Shown here: positions 27,847-37,301 of the stretch, one piece after another
Layout of the letters: the number at the start of each line of letters is the position of its first letter
Position numbering within the stretch: the first letter of the stretch is position 1
DNA from: an uncultured Agrobacterium sp.
GTDB taxonomy: Bacteria > Pseudomonadota > Alphaproteobacteria > Rhizobiales > Rhizobiaceae
Length of the DNA: 64,000 bases
NCBI GenBank assembly: GCA_913777615.1
Contig: CAJYTK010000015.1
Span: 1-64,000, forward strand
Direction: 5' to 3'
Program-made: the position numbers and the translations under genes
Notes under the pieces: model-generated
What the model was told of the DNA's origin: nothing
Seen by the model: only the letters and a program-made list of their open reading frames with translations
The model's database searches: none

Positions 27847-28683
27847 TCAGGCCGCCGCTTTCGAACTGGCGCCGCGCGCGCTCTTGATCTGGACCAGCGT
27901 GTCGAGGTTCTGGTTCACGCGGCAATAAAACTCCTCTTCGATGAAGGGGCGCAGCATGAAGTCGTTTCCGCCAGCCTTCAGGAAGCGTGCCGACAGCAAC
28001 CGGTTATTGGACGATGACACGCCGATGATACGCAGCTCATGGGAACCGCGCATTGTGCGAATGCGCCGAGTAAGCTCAAAACCGTCAATATCGGGCATGT
28101 TGTAGTCAGTCACGACCAGACCGATGTCGGGATTGTTGCGAAGGATTTCCAGGGCCTTCGCCCCACTATCGGCAAGGCTTACACGGAAATTATAGCGCTT
28201 CAAACGACTGGAGAGCAGCGCTCGAGCGGTTGGGCTATCGTCCACGATCAGAACATGATGGCGGTGATTGGTGAGGAAACGGCAAACCGATTCCGTCAAC
28301 ATATCGACTGCGAAGACATTGTCCTTGAGAATATAGTCAACCACCTCCTTGGTGATCAGTTTCTCTCGCGTGTCTTCATGGAAGGTGCTGGTGAAGACGA
28401 TCGTAGGAATGGAAAGATCGATGAGATATTCAAGCGCTTCGCCGTTCTCTGCACCGGGCAGATTGATGTTCGAGATCGCGAGCGTAACCTTTTCAGTCGA
28501 ATGCTCATAGCATTCCTGAAGCTCTTCGAAATTGCGGCAGACTTCCACGGTAAGGCCAAGCAATTCCATCAGACGGGCACCGATCATCTGGGTGAAGACA
28601 TTGGAGTCCTCCGCGAGCAATATTCTCGTATCGTGGAATGGAACGCCGGAATATTGCATGCCCGTAATGCCAAGAAAATTCAT
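27847..28683 (-). CDS. Response regulator with two tandem receiver domains
   Basis: 278 residues from the ATG at 28683 (GGGGG element 5-6 bases upstream). The first receiver (~20-135) keeps the acidic pair Glu25-Asp26 and a lysine (Lys120), but has Asn72 where the phosphorylated Asp should be (SNINLPG). The second (~143-265) has Asp148-Asp149 and phosphoacceptor Asp193 (TDYNMPD), but Arg245 replaces the usual Lys of the KP motif (MLRPF). There is no output domain. PleD-like proteins also pair an active and an inactive receiver. It may act by protein-protein contact; its partner kinase is unknown. Confidence 0.88.
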   Translation of the reverse strand: MNFLGITGMQYSGVPFHDTRILLAEDSNVFTQMIGARLMELLGLTVEVCRNFEELQECYEHSTEKVTLAISNINLPGAENGEALEYLIDLSIPTIVFTSTFHEDTREKLITKEVVDYILKDNVFAVDMLTESVCRFLTNHRHHVLIVDDSPTARALLSSRLKRYNFRVSLADSGAKALEILRNNPDIGLVVTDYNMPDIDGFELTRRIRTMRGSHELRIIGVSSSNNRLLSARFLKAGGNDFMLRPFIEEEFYCRVNQNLDTLVQIKSARGASSKAAA

Positions 28684-28830
28684 GTAGTCCCCCAGAGCCA
28701 AATCATGGAAAGACAATAGAAAATTTTATTTTCTGAAAAATTAATAAGAATGAGCCACAATTATCTTGGTTTATGAAAGATGAATTGAAATCAAGTCGCC
28801 CACAGAATTCGATCTAACGCCGACACATTT

Positions 28831-29208
28831 CTATGCTGCGAACTTCCTCAGCACTTCAGTAACAATCTGTGTATCGTAAGGCTTCGGAAAGAAAACGCTC
28901 CGCGGCGGCAACGCGTCGTTCTCGAGGCGGTGATGGCCGGACGTCAGTAGAATTCCGAGTTGCCTGTCAGTCTGACAGGCTATTCGCGCGAGTTGAACGC
29001 CATCCATGCTGCCCGGCATGTCGACATCGGTGAACAGAACCCCGACGTCTGGCCGGGCACGTAGGATCGTCAGCGCTTCATCGGCGCCGCCAGCCTCTAT
29101 TGCACTGAACCCCGCATCTTCGACCATATCCACTGCCATCATGCGCAGAAGCGGATCGTCTTCCACGACGAGGACGACCTGTTTGGCGACCAGTTGTTCT
29201 TGAGCCAT
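28831..29208 (-). CDS. Single-domain response regulator
   Basis: 125 residues, one receiver domain only. The acidic triad Glu16-Asp17-Asp18, phosphoacceptor Asp61 (TDVDMPG) and Lys109 (FFPKPY) are intact. It begins 3 bases after the stop of the HWE kinase gene, so it is almost certainly its cognate partner. Such receivers often accompany HWE kinases in rhizobia and act as phosphate sinks or relays. Confidence 0.92.
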   Translation of the reverse strand: MAQEQLVAKQVVLVVEDDPLLRMMAVDMVEDAGFSAIEAGGADEALTILRARPDVGVLFTDVDMPGSMDGVQLARIACQTDRQLGILLTSGHHRLENDALPPRSVFFPKPYDTQIVTEVLRKFAA

Positions 29209-29211
29209 GGT

Positions 29212-31245
29212 TCACGATACCTGTTGCAATTGAACCAGAGACGCAGTCATTTCGACCTCCAGTCCTTGATCTAAGTAACGCGTCGATACACCGCCGGTTC
29301 CTAAAAGCCCCATGGAAATAAGGCGTGATCCGAAGCCCTTCGATTGTGGCTGCAGGACAGCCGGTCCGCCAGTTTCCCTCCATATCAAGCGGAAAACGGC
29401 ATCTTCCCTGTCTCCTTGCACCTCCCAAGACACCAGTACACGGCCCTGGACAGACGAGAGACTGCCGTACTTTACCGCGTTGGTGGTCAGTTCATGCAGC
29501 AGGAGCGACAGCGACAGGGCACCCTTGGGATTGACGGAAATATCCTCTCCTTCAATATCGACCTGCTCCTTCATACCCAGTGTATCGACAACACGCATGA
29601 GCGCCGTGCGCACATCGGCGCTCGCCCAATTGTTGCCGAGGAGAATGTCGTGAGCTGAACTGAGGGCCTGAAGCCGTTGTTCAAAATTCAAAACGGCTCC
29701 TCTCTCTTGGACAGGCCTTAGTGTCTGCTTCGCAAGCGCCTGCACCATGGCAAAAGCGTTTTTCAATCGGTGGCCAATCTCACGGTTGAGCAGATTTTGC
29801 TCCGCCTCCGCACGGAGGCGACCAATCGCGCTTTGAATGCGATCACCAAAACTCCTGACAAATGCGAGATCATCCTCCATCCATTCGAACAGATCGCTAT
29901 GGTGAACGAAGACGACGAGCGCAAATTTGCCCTGATCGAAGATTGGAACGTTAACGAGCTGACGAATGCCAAGCGAAATCAAGGCATCTGCCTTGTCTGT
30001 CGTTCTCGGATCCGTCATCACATCCGAAATTACGACGCTCATACCTGCCTTCAGGTCATCGATATAGGAGCCGTAGTCGCGAAAATAATGTTTTCCTGCG
30101 ACCGATGAGACGCCAGGGGCGCGCCATTCGGGTTGTAATATCACCGTTTCCTGTGCGGGATCGACAACGCCAAAACCCGCCCGCGTAGCGTCAAGCGCCC
30201 GCGCCATGAGCTCGGCAGCCGTAAAAGCGATATCTTCGACATTGGTAAGGTCACGCAGTCGATCGCCGAGTTCCAACAGTACCTTTATGCGCTCGGTGGC
30301 GCGCTTTTGAACGGTGATATCCTGAACAGTGCCGAGAAGCTTGACAGGATTGCCCTCTCCATCTCGCTCAAAGGTTGCCTTGCGAGAAATCCACCTTATA
30401 CCGCGCGTCGGCGTTACGATGCGATATTGCACCGCCATGACCGCCGTTCCATTCTTGCGGGTGCTCTCGGACGATTCCTGTCCACGATCATCGGGGTGAA
30501 GCATCCGCTCGAAATCGCGTGCGTGGTATTGCCCTGTCTGCGGCACGTCGAAGATCCTGCAGAACTCAGCCGACACCTTGATCTTGCCCGTTGTGATATC
30601 GAGTTCGAAGGTACCGATATGGCCAGCCTCCTGCGCCGTCAGTGCGGTGCGAACGCCGTCGCGCATCATATCATTGATCTGCTTCTGTCGCTCGATCACC
30701 TCACGCTGCCGGTTCACGGTCCGCCGCAGTTCAAGATGCGCACAGACTTGGCCGGCGAGCGCTTTCAACACGGAGCGCTGCTCTTGGGTGAGCCCCTCTG
30801 GCCGCGGAACGTGGTCGATGACGCACACTGCGCCAACGGCAACGCCGTCAGACAGAGTGAGGCGTGCGCCCGCATAGAAGCGGATGAACGGCTCCTGGGT
30901 GACGAGCGCGTTCCTCGCCGTGCGTGGATCTTTCGTCAGGTCCGTAATAACAAGAAGATCGTCGCAGCCGAGCGAATAGCGGCAGACAGACTGATCAATG
31001 GGCGTTTCGCAGGGCTGAAAACCAACACGCGCCTTGAACCATTGGCGCTCTTCCTGAACGAAGCTTATGAGGGCGACCGGTGCTTTGCAAACTGTGCTTG
31101 CCACATGGACGATATCATCGAAGACCGGCTCAGGGCCGGTGTCGATGATCTGCAGTTCTTCCAGAGCCTCCAGCCGCTCCATGTCCGACGCCGAGAAGAC
31201 GAACACGTCAGACTCGGGATCGCTCGTCATGTGAACCAAGTCCAT
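29212..31245 (-). CDS. HWE-family sensor histidine kinase (GAF-PAS-GAF)
   Basis: 677 residues without membrane helices. Domains in order: GAF (~28-175), PAS/PAC with WISRKATFERDGEGNP (~200-315), a second GAF (~325-480), then the HWE kinase core with phosphoacceptor His492 (GHRLKN), N-box HELTTNA (584-590) and the diagnostic Trp-x-Glu at 622-624 (WRE). The first GAF contains two conserved-looking Cys (CRYSLGC), so a redox or small-ligand input is possible but unproven. Cytoplasmic sensor; co-transcribed with the downstream receiver. Start at 31245 or the ATG five codons later. Confidence 0.92.
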   Translation of the reverse strand: MDLVHMTSDPESDVFVFSASDMERLEALEELQIIDTGPEPVFDDIVHVASTVCKAPVALISFVQEERQWFKARVGFQPCETPIDQSVCRYSLGCDDLLVITDLTKDPRTARNALVTQEPFIRFYAGARLTLSDGVAVGAVCVIDHVPRPEGLTQEQRSVLKALAGQVCAHLELRRTVNRQREVIERQKQINDMMRDGVRTALTAQEAGHIGTFELDITTGKIKVSAEFCRIFDVPQTGQYHARDFERMLHPDDRGQESSESTRKNGTAVMAVQYRIVTPTRGIRWISRKATFERDGEGNPVKLLGTVQDITVQKRATERIKVLLELGDRLRDLTNVEDIAFTAAELMARALDATRAGFGVVDPAQETVILQPEWRAPGVSSVAGKHYFRDYGSYIDDLKAGMSVVISDVMTDPRTTDKADALISLGIRQLVNVPIFDQGKFALVVFVHHSDLFEWMEDDLAFVRSFGDRIQSAIGRLRAEAEQNLLNREIGHRLKNAFAMVQALAKQTLRPVQERGAVLNFEQRLQALSSAHDILLGNNWASADVRTALMRVVDTLGMKEQVDIEGEDISVNPKGALSLSLLLHELTTNAVKYGSLSSVQGRVLVSWEVQGDREDAVFRLIWRETGGPAVLQPQSKGFGSRLISMGLLGTGGVSTRYLDQGLEVEMTASLVQLQQVS

Positions 31246-31376
31246 TCCCCAAGGTGTCGAAGGGTTGACCCCTCGGTGTCCTGCGCCATCGAGATGGGCA
31301 CCAACATAAAAAAAGGCACTCCCCCGCCCTCATGCAACGCTCGAGAGATGGATCGGTTCCAAGCGATCAAGAAAAC

Positions 31377-32081
31377 TTATACGGAGCGGGTCAGACCGCC
31401 ATCCACCTTAAGGTTCTGCCCGGTAATGTAGCCGGCGCCTTCAGATGCGAGGAAGGCCACGGTCGCAGCGATCTCCTCGCTTTTGCCGTAACGCTGCATC
31501 GGAACCAGCTCTCGGCGTTGTTCGGTCGCTGGAAGGCTGTCGATCCAACCCGGCAGAACATTGTTCATGCGGACATTGTCGGCTGCATATTTATCGGCAA
31601 AGATTTTTGTATACGCCGCCAGACCGGCGCGAAAGACGGCAGATGTCGGAAACATATCGCTTGGCTCGAAAGCCCAGGCCGTTGAGATATTGACGATGGC
31701 GCCACTCTTTTGCGCGGCCATGATAGGGGCGATGATGCGCGTGGGACGAATGACGTTCATGAGATAGACGTCGAGCCCGGTATGCCACTGCTCATCCGTG
31801 ATATCGAGAATGGGTGCGCGCGGACCGTGTCCGGCACTGTTGACCAGAACATCAATGCGGCCAAAGCTTTCCAGGGTGAGATCAACCAGCTTCTGGATAT
31901 CGTCATTCGACTGGTTGGAGCCTGTGATACCGACACCGCCAAGTTCACTCGCCAAGGCCTCGCCCTTACCCGAGGAGGAAAGGATCGCGACCCTATAACC
32001 ATCTTCGGCAAAGCGCCTGGCAACGGCGGCACCCATGCCGCTTCCACCCGCCGTCACTACCGCTACCTTGCTCATCGTCAT
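31377..32081 (-). CDS. Atypical short-chain dehydrogenase/reductase
   Basis: 234 residues, Rossmann fold. The cofactor loop TAGGSGMG (10-17), the NSAG motif (81-84) and Ser133 are present, and the C-terminal GWIDSLPA and GQNLKVDGG elements match SDRs. The catalytic YxxxK is replaced by SAVFR (147-151): Ser147 and Arg151 occupy the Tyr and Lys positions. It may be a non-catalytic or differently acting SDR. It lies 25 bases downstream of the aminotransferase gene on the same strand, so the two may share a pathway. Confidence 0.88.
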   Translation of the reverse strand: MTMSKVAVVTAGGSGMGAAVARRFAEDGYRVAILSSSGKGEALASELGGVGITGSNQSNDDIQKLVDLTLESFGRIDVLVNSAGHGPRAPILDITDEQWHTGLDVYLMNVIRPTRIIAPIMAAQKSGAIVNISTAWAFEPSDMFPTSAVFRAGLAAYTKIFADKYAADNVRMNNVLPGWIDSLPATEQRRELVPMQRYGKSEEIAATVAFLASEGAGYITGQNLKVDGGLTRSV

Positions 32082-32106
32082 AGCCTCTCTCCCCGGCGAT
32101 TTAATC

Positions 32107-33276
32107 TCAGTCCTGTTTCAGCCACCCTGCAATGCGTCCGACGGCCTCGGCAATATCGGAAACCGAGCCAGCATAAGAAAAGCGCATGGCACGATGTCCT
32201 TCAAGTGGGTCGAAGTCCAGGCCCGGTGTGGCCGCGACGTCGATTTCCGACAGCATGCGTCTGGCAAACTCCATACTGTCGTTGGAGTAGCGGCTGGTAT
32301 CGACATAGGCGTAGAACGCGCCGTCCATGGGAGATGCCAACGGGAGGCCAAGCTCCGGCAGACGGCTCATCAGAAAGTCGCGATTGGTGCGGTAGCTTTC
32401 CTTGTAGATGTCGAGCTCTTCCTCCGCAGTAAACGCGGCCATCGCTGCGAGTTGCGACAGTTCAGGCGCTGAAATATACATGCTTTGCGCAAGACATTCG
32501 ACCGGACGGATCAGTCTCTCCGGCAGCACCATCCAACCGATGCGCCATCCGGTCATGCAGTAATATTTCGAGAAAGAGTTGATGACGATGGCGTTGTCGG
32601 TCACTTCAACGGCACTCGACTCGTCGCCGACGAAAGTCAGTCCGTGATAGATCTCGTCCGAGATGAAGGCGATGTTGCGCCCGTCGCAATAGCTTGCAAG
32701 GCGCTTCAGCGCATCTCTGCTTGTCACGGTTCCGGTCGGATTGGCGGGGCTTGCAAGGAGCACGCCCTTGAGCTTGCAGCCTGCCTTGGCCTCAGCCCGT
32801 TCCAGGCTTGCTGGCGTTAACGTGTAACCCGTTTCCGCCGTGACCGGCACTTCAACCACGGTGAGACCAAGGGCTTTTAAGATGTTGCGATAAGCAGGAT
32901 AGCCAGGCCTGGCAATCGCCACTGCGTCCCCTGCATCAAACAGCGCAAGAAAAGCAAGATTGAACGCCGCGGACGATCCGGTCGTTACGGCGATACGGGC
33001 GGGATCGACAATGACCTGATGGCGCAAGCGGTAATGCGAGGAGATCGCCTCACGCAATTCCCGCAATCCAAGAGCATCGGTGTAACCGATCCTGCCATGT
33101 TTGAGAGCAGCCTCGGCAGCCTCCAACGAAGCCTTCGGCGCAGGATGGGAAGGTTGCCCAACTGCCATGGAAATGACGGGACGCCCCGCCTGTCTGCGCC
33201 GATTGGCCTCCGCTAGAATATCCATGGCGTGAAAGGGCTCGACGGCGCTTCGCTTGGACAGTGTGATCAAAGGCAT
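32107..33276 (-). CDS. PLP-dependent class I/II aminotransferase
   Basis: 389 residues from the ATG at 33276. Fold type I aminotransferase: VGQPSHPAPKAS near 39-50, the ligand-binding ASPANPTGTV (175-184), ISDEIYHGL, the PLP lysine in NSFSKYYCMTGWRIGW (Lys237), and the C-terminal substrate Arg region RFSYAG. It resembles aspartate/aromatic or alanine-type aminotransferases; substrate uncertain. Two further in-frame ATGs upstream (33312, 33348) lack clearly better ribosome binding sites. Confidence 0.88.
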   Translation of the reverse strand: MPLITLSKRSAVEPFHAMDILAEANRRRQAGRPVISMAVGQPSHPAPKASLEAAEAALKHGRIGYTDALGLRELREAISSHYRLRHQVIVDPARIAVTTGSSAAFNLAFLALFDAGDAVAIARPGYPAYRNILKALGLTVVEVPVTAETGYTLTPASLERAEAKAGCKLKGVLLASPANPTGTVTSRDALKRLASYCDGRNIAFISDEIYHGLTFVGDESSAVEVTDNAIVINSFSKYYCMTGWRIGWMVLPERLIRPVECLAQSMYISAPELSQLAAMAAFTAEEELDIYKESYRTNRDFLMSRLPELGLPLASPMDGAFYAYVDTSRYSNDSMEFARRMLSEIDVAATPGLDFDPLEGHRAMRFSYAGSVSDIAEAVGRIAGWLKQD

Positions 33277-33433
33277 GGTCTTTCTATATGCTATGACGGA
33301 GATTTGCCGCATTGTTGCGCTCTTCACAATGACGCGAGAGCAACGCACGCAATTTATTTCCGGTATGGCAATTGAATTAAATTAGGGTAATTGCCTGCAA
33401 CATGAATCATCACAAAACCAAATGAGGACCGAA

Positions 33434-34201
33434 ATGGCACTTTCCATCCGATCAGCCGCATTCGCCTGTGTCACGGCCCTCTCCACGTTCGGCGCGAGCC
33501 TTCCAGCTCATGCGCTGGATGCCGACCAGAAAAAAGAAATCGGTGCCTTCATCAAGGAATATCTGATCGAAAATCCAGAAGTCATGCTGGAGGTTCAGGA
33601 TGCGCTGGAGAAGAAACAATATGCGGCACGCAATGCAAAAGCGGCGGAGGCCGTGACCGACAACACCAAAGCCATCTTCGATTCGAAATACGATCTCGCG
33701 ATCGGAAATCCCAACGGCGACGTGACCCTGGTCGAATTCTTCGATTACAATTGCGGTTACTGCAAACGCGCCATGGCGGATATGGACAAGATCCTCAAAG
33801 AGGACAAAAACGTTCGTGTCGTGTTGAAGGAGTTCCCGATCCTTGGACCGGAGTCGGTTGAGGCACACAAGGTGTCCAACGCGGTTAAACTCCTCGCACC
33901 GAAGAAGTATCCGGAATTCCAACGCACGCTTCTCGGCGGCCGCAGTCGCGCCAATGAAGCGAAAGCGATCGAAGTGGCGACCTCGCTTGGCCTCAAAGAA
34001 GCCGATATCCGCAAATCCATGGCGGAGAATCCGAATGATGCACAGGTCCAGGAAGCCTATACGCTTGCCACGAATCTCGGCATTTCCGGCACGCCTTCCT
34101 ATGTCATCGGCAACGAGGCCGTGTTTGGTGCAGTCGGCGCCGAACCTTTGAAGGAAAAGATTGCCAATATGCGCAATTGCGGCAAGGCAAGCTGCTCCTA
34201 A
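33434..34201 (+). CDS. DsbA-family thiol:disulfide oxidoreductase (ScsC/Com1-like)
   Basis: 255 residues from the ATG at 33434 (GAGG 6 bases upstream). A signal peptide with cleavage near AHA/LDAD (27/28) exports it to the periplasm. A short helical N-terminal segment (30-75) resembling ScsC oligomerisation stalks precedes a thioredoxin fold with active site CGYC (107-110) and the cis-Pro loop SGTPSYV. It probably oxidises or isomerises disulfides of secreted proteins. It ends with a Cys pair (NCGKASCS) that could form an extra disulfide. Confidence 0.9.
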   Translation: MALSIRSAAFACVTALSTFGASLPAHALDADQKKEIGAFIKEYLIENPEVMLEVQDALEKKQYAARNAKAAEAVTDNTKAIFDSKYDLAIGNPNGDVTLVEFFDYNCGYCKRAMADMDKILKEDKNVRVVLKEFPILGPESVEAHKVSNAVKLLAPKKYPEFQRTLLGGRSRANEAKAIEVATSLGLKEADIRKSMAENPNDAQVQEAYTLATNLGISGTPSYVIGNEAVFGAVGAEPLKEKIANMRNCGKASCS

Positions 34202-34347
34202 GTTGGAAGATATCACAGTCACGACGCCCAAAAAGCTGCTGAATAACTGCGGCTTAACCCACTCCATGCGCTCTTTCGAAGCTCCGGGGGCTTTTCCTCG
34301 TCAGTCGCGCAGTCTATAGGTGTCGCTGATTTTTGACGGAACAGCGA

Positions 34348-34785
34348 ATGAGCAACACGATCTTCGTCCTGAACGGCCCCAATCTCAATATGTTGGGAAA
34401 GCGGGAGCCGGGCATCTACGGCGGCAAGACGCTGAAGGATATCGAGAACGACTGCATGGCGGCAGGTGAAGGGCTTGGCTTTAGCGTCGAGTGCCATCAG
34501 TCCAATCATGAAGGCGTTCTCGTGGACCTATTGCACGAGGCGGGCGAACGCGCTGCAGGTGTCGTCATCAATCCGGGTGCGTATGGCCATACATCCATCG
34601 CTCTGCATGATGCCATTCGCGCCATTTCCGTTCCCGTTGTGGAAGTTCACATTTCCAACATCCACGCCCGCGAAGAATTCCGCCACAAATCGATGATAGC
34701 GCCCGCTGCAAAAGGCATGGTCTGCGGCTTCGGGCCATATGGCTACATCATGGCGCTCAACGCCTTGAAGAACATCACGGCATAA
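34348..34785 (+). CDS. aroQ: Type II 3-dehydroquinate dehydratase
   Basis: 145 residues, forms dodecamers in the family. Visible are LNGPNLNMLGKREPGIYG, the catalytic Arg/Tyr loop, the QSNHEG substrate motif, INPGAYGHTSIAL and the His-containing VEVHISNIHAREEFR. It converts 3-dehydroquinate to 3-dehydroshikimate in aromatic amino-acid synthesis. The ATG at 34348 begins the conserved sequence. It precedes accB by 27 bases, the usual aroQ-accB-accC order of alphaproteobacteria. Confidence 0.95.
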   Translation: MSNTIFVLNGPNLNMLGKREPGIYGGKTLKDIENDCMAAGEGLGFSVECHQSNHEGVLVDLLHEAGERAAGVVINPGAYGHTSIALHDAIRAISVPVVEVHISNIHAREEFRHKSMIAPAAKGMVCGFGPYGYIMALNALKNITA

Positions 34786-34812
34786 AAAGAAACAATCAGA
34801 ATAGGGTTTGTC

Positions 34813-35295
34813 ATGTCTGAAAAGAAAAACGGTATCGACAAGGAACTGATCCGCGACCTCGCGAACATTCTCAACGACACCGATCTTTCCGAGATCGAAG
34901 TCGAGCAGGACGACCTGCGTATCCGCGTTTCGCGCTCCGCACCGCCTGCAACCGTTTATGCCGCGGCTCCCCAGTATGCCCCTGCACCTGCCGCAGCGCC
35001 TGCGGCACCCGCAGCAGCGCCTGCCGCGTCCGCCGCACCGGCTGCTCCGGCACGCAACCCGGCAAACACCGTCACCTCCCCGATGGTCGGCACGGTCTAT
35101 CTGTCTCCAGCACCTGGTGCCCGCGCCTTCGTCGAAGTCGGCGCAACCGTCAAGGAAGGCCAGACCATTCTCATCGTCGAAGCCATGAAGACCATGAACC
35201 AGATCCCGGCCCCCAAGTCCGGAAAGGTGACGGAAATCATCGTCAATGACGCGCAGCCCGTGGAGTATGGTGAAGCCCTCGTGGTCATCGAATAA
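34813..35295 (+). CDS. accB: Acetyl-CoA carboxylase biotin carboxyl carrier protein
   Basis: 160 residues. An N-terminal helix segment, an Ala/Pro-rich flexible linker (~45-82) and a biotinyl domain (~86-160) with EAMKTMN, where Lys126 is biotinylated; MKT instead of MKM is usual in alphaproteobacteria. It carries carboxybiotin between AccC and the carboxyltransferase for malonyl-CoA synthesis. accC starts 10 bases downstream. Confidence 0.95.
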   Translation: MSEKKNGIDKELIRDLANILNDTDLSEIEVEQDDLRIRVSRSAPPATVYAAAPQYAPAPAAAPAAPAAAPAASAAPAAPARNPANTVTSPMVGTVYLSPAPGARAFVEVGATVKEGQTILIVEAMKTMNQIPAPKSGKVTEIIVNDAQPVEYGEALVVIE

Positions 35296-35305
35296 GGCGG
35301 CTCCC

Positions 35306-36649
35306 ATGGTATCCAAGATCCTCATTGCCAATCGCGGCGAAATCGCCCTTCGCGTGCTTCGCGCCGCCAAGGAACTCGGTATTCCGACGGTTGCCGTTCA
35401 CTCCACGGCTGACGCGGATGCCATGCATGTGCGCCTCGCCGACGAGAGCGTGTGCATCGGCCCACCGCCGTCGCGTGACAGCTACCTCAACATTCATCAG
35501 ATTGTTGCAGCCTGCGAAATCACCGGCGCGGACGCGGTTCATCCCGGCTACGGCTTTCTTTCGGAAAATGCCAAGTTTGCCGATATTCTCGACGCCCACG
35601 GCATCACCTTCATCGGACCGACTGCCGATCATATCCGCATCATGGGTGACAAGATCACCGCCAAGCAGACGGCGCAGGAACTCGGCATTCCTGTCGTTCC
35701 CGGTTCCGATGGCGAAGTAAAGCCTGAAAACGCGATGGAAATCGCGCGTTCAATCGGCTTTCCTGTCCTGATCAAAGCCACGGCAGGTGGTGGCGGCCGC
35801 GGTATGAAAGTTGCCAAGACCGAAGCCGATCTGGACGAAGCCGTTTCCACAGCCCGTTCCGAAGCACTTGCCGCTTTCGGTAACGACGCCGTCTATATGG
35901 AAAAATACCTCGGAAAACCGCGCCATATCGAGGTTCAGGTTTTCGGTGATGGCGAAGGCAATGCCGTCCATCTTGGCGAGCGCGATTGCTCGCTGCAGCG
36001 TCGCCACCAGAAGGTTCTTGAAGAAGCCAACTCCCCTGCTCTCACCGTTGAGCAACGTATGGAGATCGGCGAAATTTGTGCAAGCGCCATGCGCAAGCTC
36101 AAATATCGTGGTGCCGGCACCATCGAGTTCCTCTATGAAAACGGAGAGTTCTATTTCATCGAAATGAACACCCGTCTTCAGGTGGAGCATCCGGTCACGG
36201 AAGCGATCACAGGAATGGACCTCGTGCAGGAACAGATCAGAGTCGCCTCCGGCCGAGGTCTTTCGGTTACGCAGGCCGATATCGAATTCCATGGTCACGC
36301 CATCGAATGCCGCATCAATGCCGAAGATCCACGGACTTTCGTGCCTTCGCCCGGGACGCTCACTTACTTCCACACACCCGGCGGTCTGGGGGTGCGCGTG
36401 GATTCGGGTGCCTATCAAGGCTACAAGATCCCGCCTTACTACGACAGCATGATCGGCAAGCTGATCGTCCATGGTCGCGACCGTGACGAATGCATTCGCC
36501 GCCTGCGCCGTGCGCTCGACGAATTCGTCGTCGATGGCATCAAGACGACGCTTCCGCTGTTCCAGGACCTGCTTCAGAACGAAGATATCCTGAACGGTAA
36601 TTATGACATCCACTGGCTGGAAAAATATCTGGCCGGCGACGCGCACTAA
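35306..36649 (+). CDS. accC: Acetyl-CoA carboxylase, biotin carboxylase subunit
   Basis: 447 residues. ATP-grasp enzyme: [17 protein letters not shown] at the N-terminus, [14 protein letters not shown], the glycine-rich ATP loop [38 protein letters not shown] and [16 protein letters not shown]. It carboxylates biotin on AccB with bicarbonate and ATP. AAGG lies 9 bases before the ATG; the in-frame extension upstream overlaps accB and is rejected. Confidence 0.96.
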   Translation: MVSKILIANRGEIALRVLRAAKELGIPTVAVHSTADADAMHVRLADESVCIGPPPSRDSYLNIHQIVAACEITGADAVHPGYGFLSENAKFADILDAHGITFIGPTADHIRIMGDKITAKQTAQELGIPVVPGSDGEVKPENAMEIARSIGFPVLIKATAGGGGRGMKVAKTEADLDEAVSTARSEALAAFGNDAVYMEKYLGKPRHIEVQVFGDGEGNAVHLGERDCSLQRRHQKVLEEANSPALTVEQRMEIGEICASAMRKLKYRGAGTIEFLYENGEFYFIEMNTRLQVEHPVTEAITGMDLVQEQIRVASGRGLSVTQADIEFHGHAIECRINAEDPRTFVPSPGTLTYFHTPGGLGVRVDSGAYQGYKIPPYYDSMIGKLIVHGRDRDECIRRLRRALDEFVVDGIKTTLPLFQDLLQNEDILNGNYDIHWLEKYLAGDAH

Positions 36650-36652
36650 GGA

Positions 36653-37264
36653 ATGGGTCGGCGCAGCAGAGATCGCGATATCACCGTCGATATGCTGCTG
36701 CGCGCCTATTCCATCGGCCTGTTCCCGATGGCCGAAGCGGCTGACGACCCGGAGTTGTTCTGGGTCGAGCCGGACCTCAGGGGCATCATCCCGCTCGATA
36801 ATTTTCACATCTCCAAAAGTCTTGCCAAAGCCATTCGGAAAAGGCCGTTCGACATTCGCTTCGATACGGCCTTCGGTGCCGTGATGGCCGGATGCGCGGA
36901 AGAAGTACCGGATCGACCCAATACCTGGATCAATGAGACGATCCGAAAGCTCTATATTGAACTGCACGAGATTGGACACGCGCACAGTGTGGAAGCCTGG
37001 GATGGCGACACGCTGGTCGGTGGTCTTTATGGCGTGTCGCTCGGCGCTGCCTTCTTCGGCGAGAGCATGTTCTCCCGTCGCACCAACGCTTCAAAAATCT
37101 GCCTGGTTCATCTGGTGGAGCGATTGCACAACAGTGGCTTCATCCTGCTCGACACGCAGTTCACAACGGACCACCTCAAAACCTTCGGCGCGATCGACGT
37201 TCCAAAGGATGAATACTCAAAGATGCTGGACCGGGCAGTGAACCAGCCGGATTTGACATTTTAG
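36653..37264 (+). CDS. aat: Leucyl/phenylalanyl-tRNA-protein transferase
   Basis: 203 residues. [11 protein letters not shown], the [21 protein letters not shown] block, [45 protein letters not shown] and [15 protein letters not shown] are diagnostic. It transfers Leu or Phe to N-terminal Arg/Lys of proteins, creating N-degrons read by ClpS-ClpAP. It starts 3 bases after accC and is probably co-transcribed with it. Confidence 0.95.
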   Translation: MGRRSRDRDITVDMLLRAYSIGLFPMAEAADDPELFWVEPDLRGIIPLDNFHISKSLAKAIRKRPFDIRFDTAFGAVMAGCAEEVPDRPNTWINETIRKLYIELHEIGHAHSVEAWDGDTLVGGLYGVSLGAAFFGESMFSRRTNASKICLVHLVERLHNSGFILLDTQFTTDHLKTFGAIDVPKDEYSKMLDRAVNQPDLTF

Positions 37265-37301
37265 GTTTTTGCGGATGAGTGACTTCTGACAAGTTCGTCG
37301 A

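Noticed and set aside
30307-31431. 374-codon open frame on the plus strand antisense to the HWE kinase
   Set aside because: The opposite strand encodes an intact GAF-PAS-GAF-HWE protein with correct motifs; the plus frame shows no family.
34958-35065. Ala/Pro-rich low-complexity stretch in accB as a possible tandem repeat or CRISPR-like array
   Set aside because: It is the known flexible linker of the biotin carrier protein; units are not of constant length.
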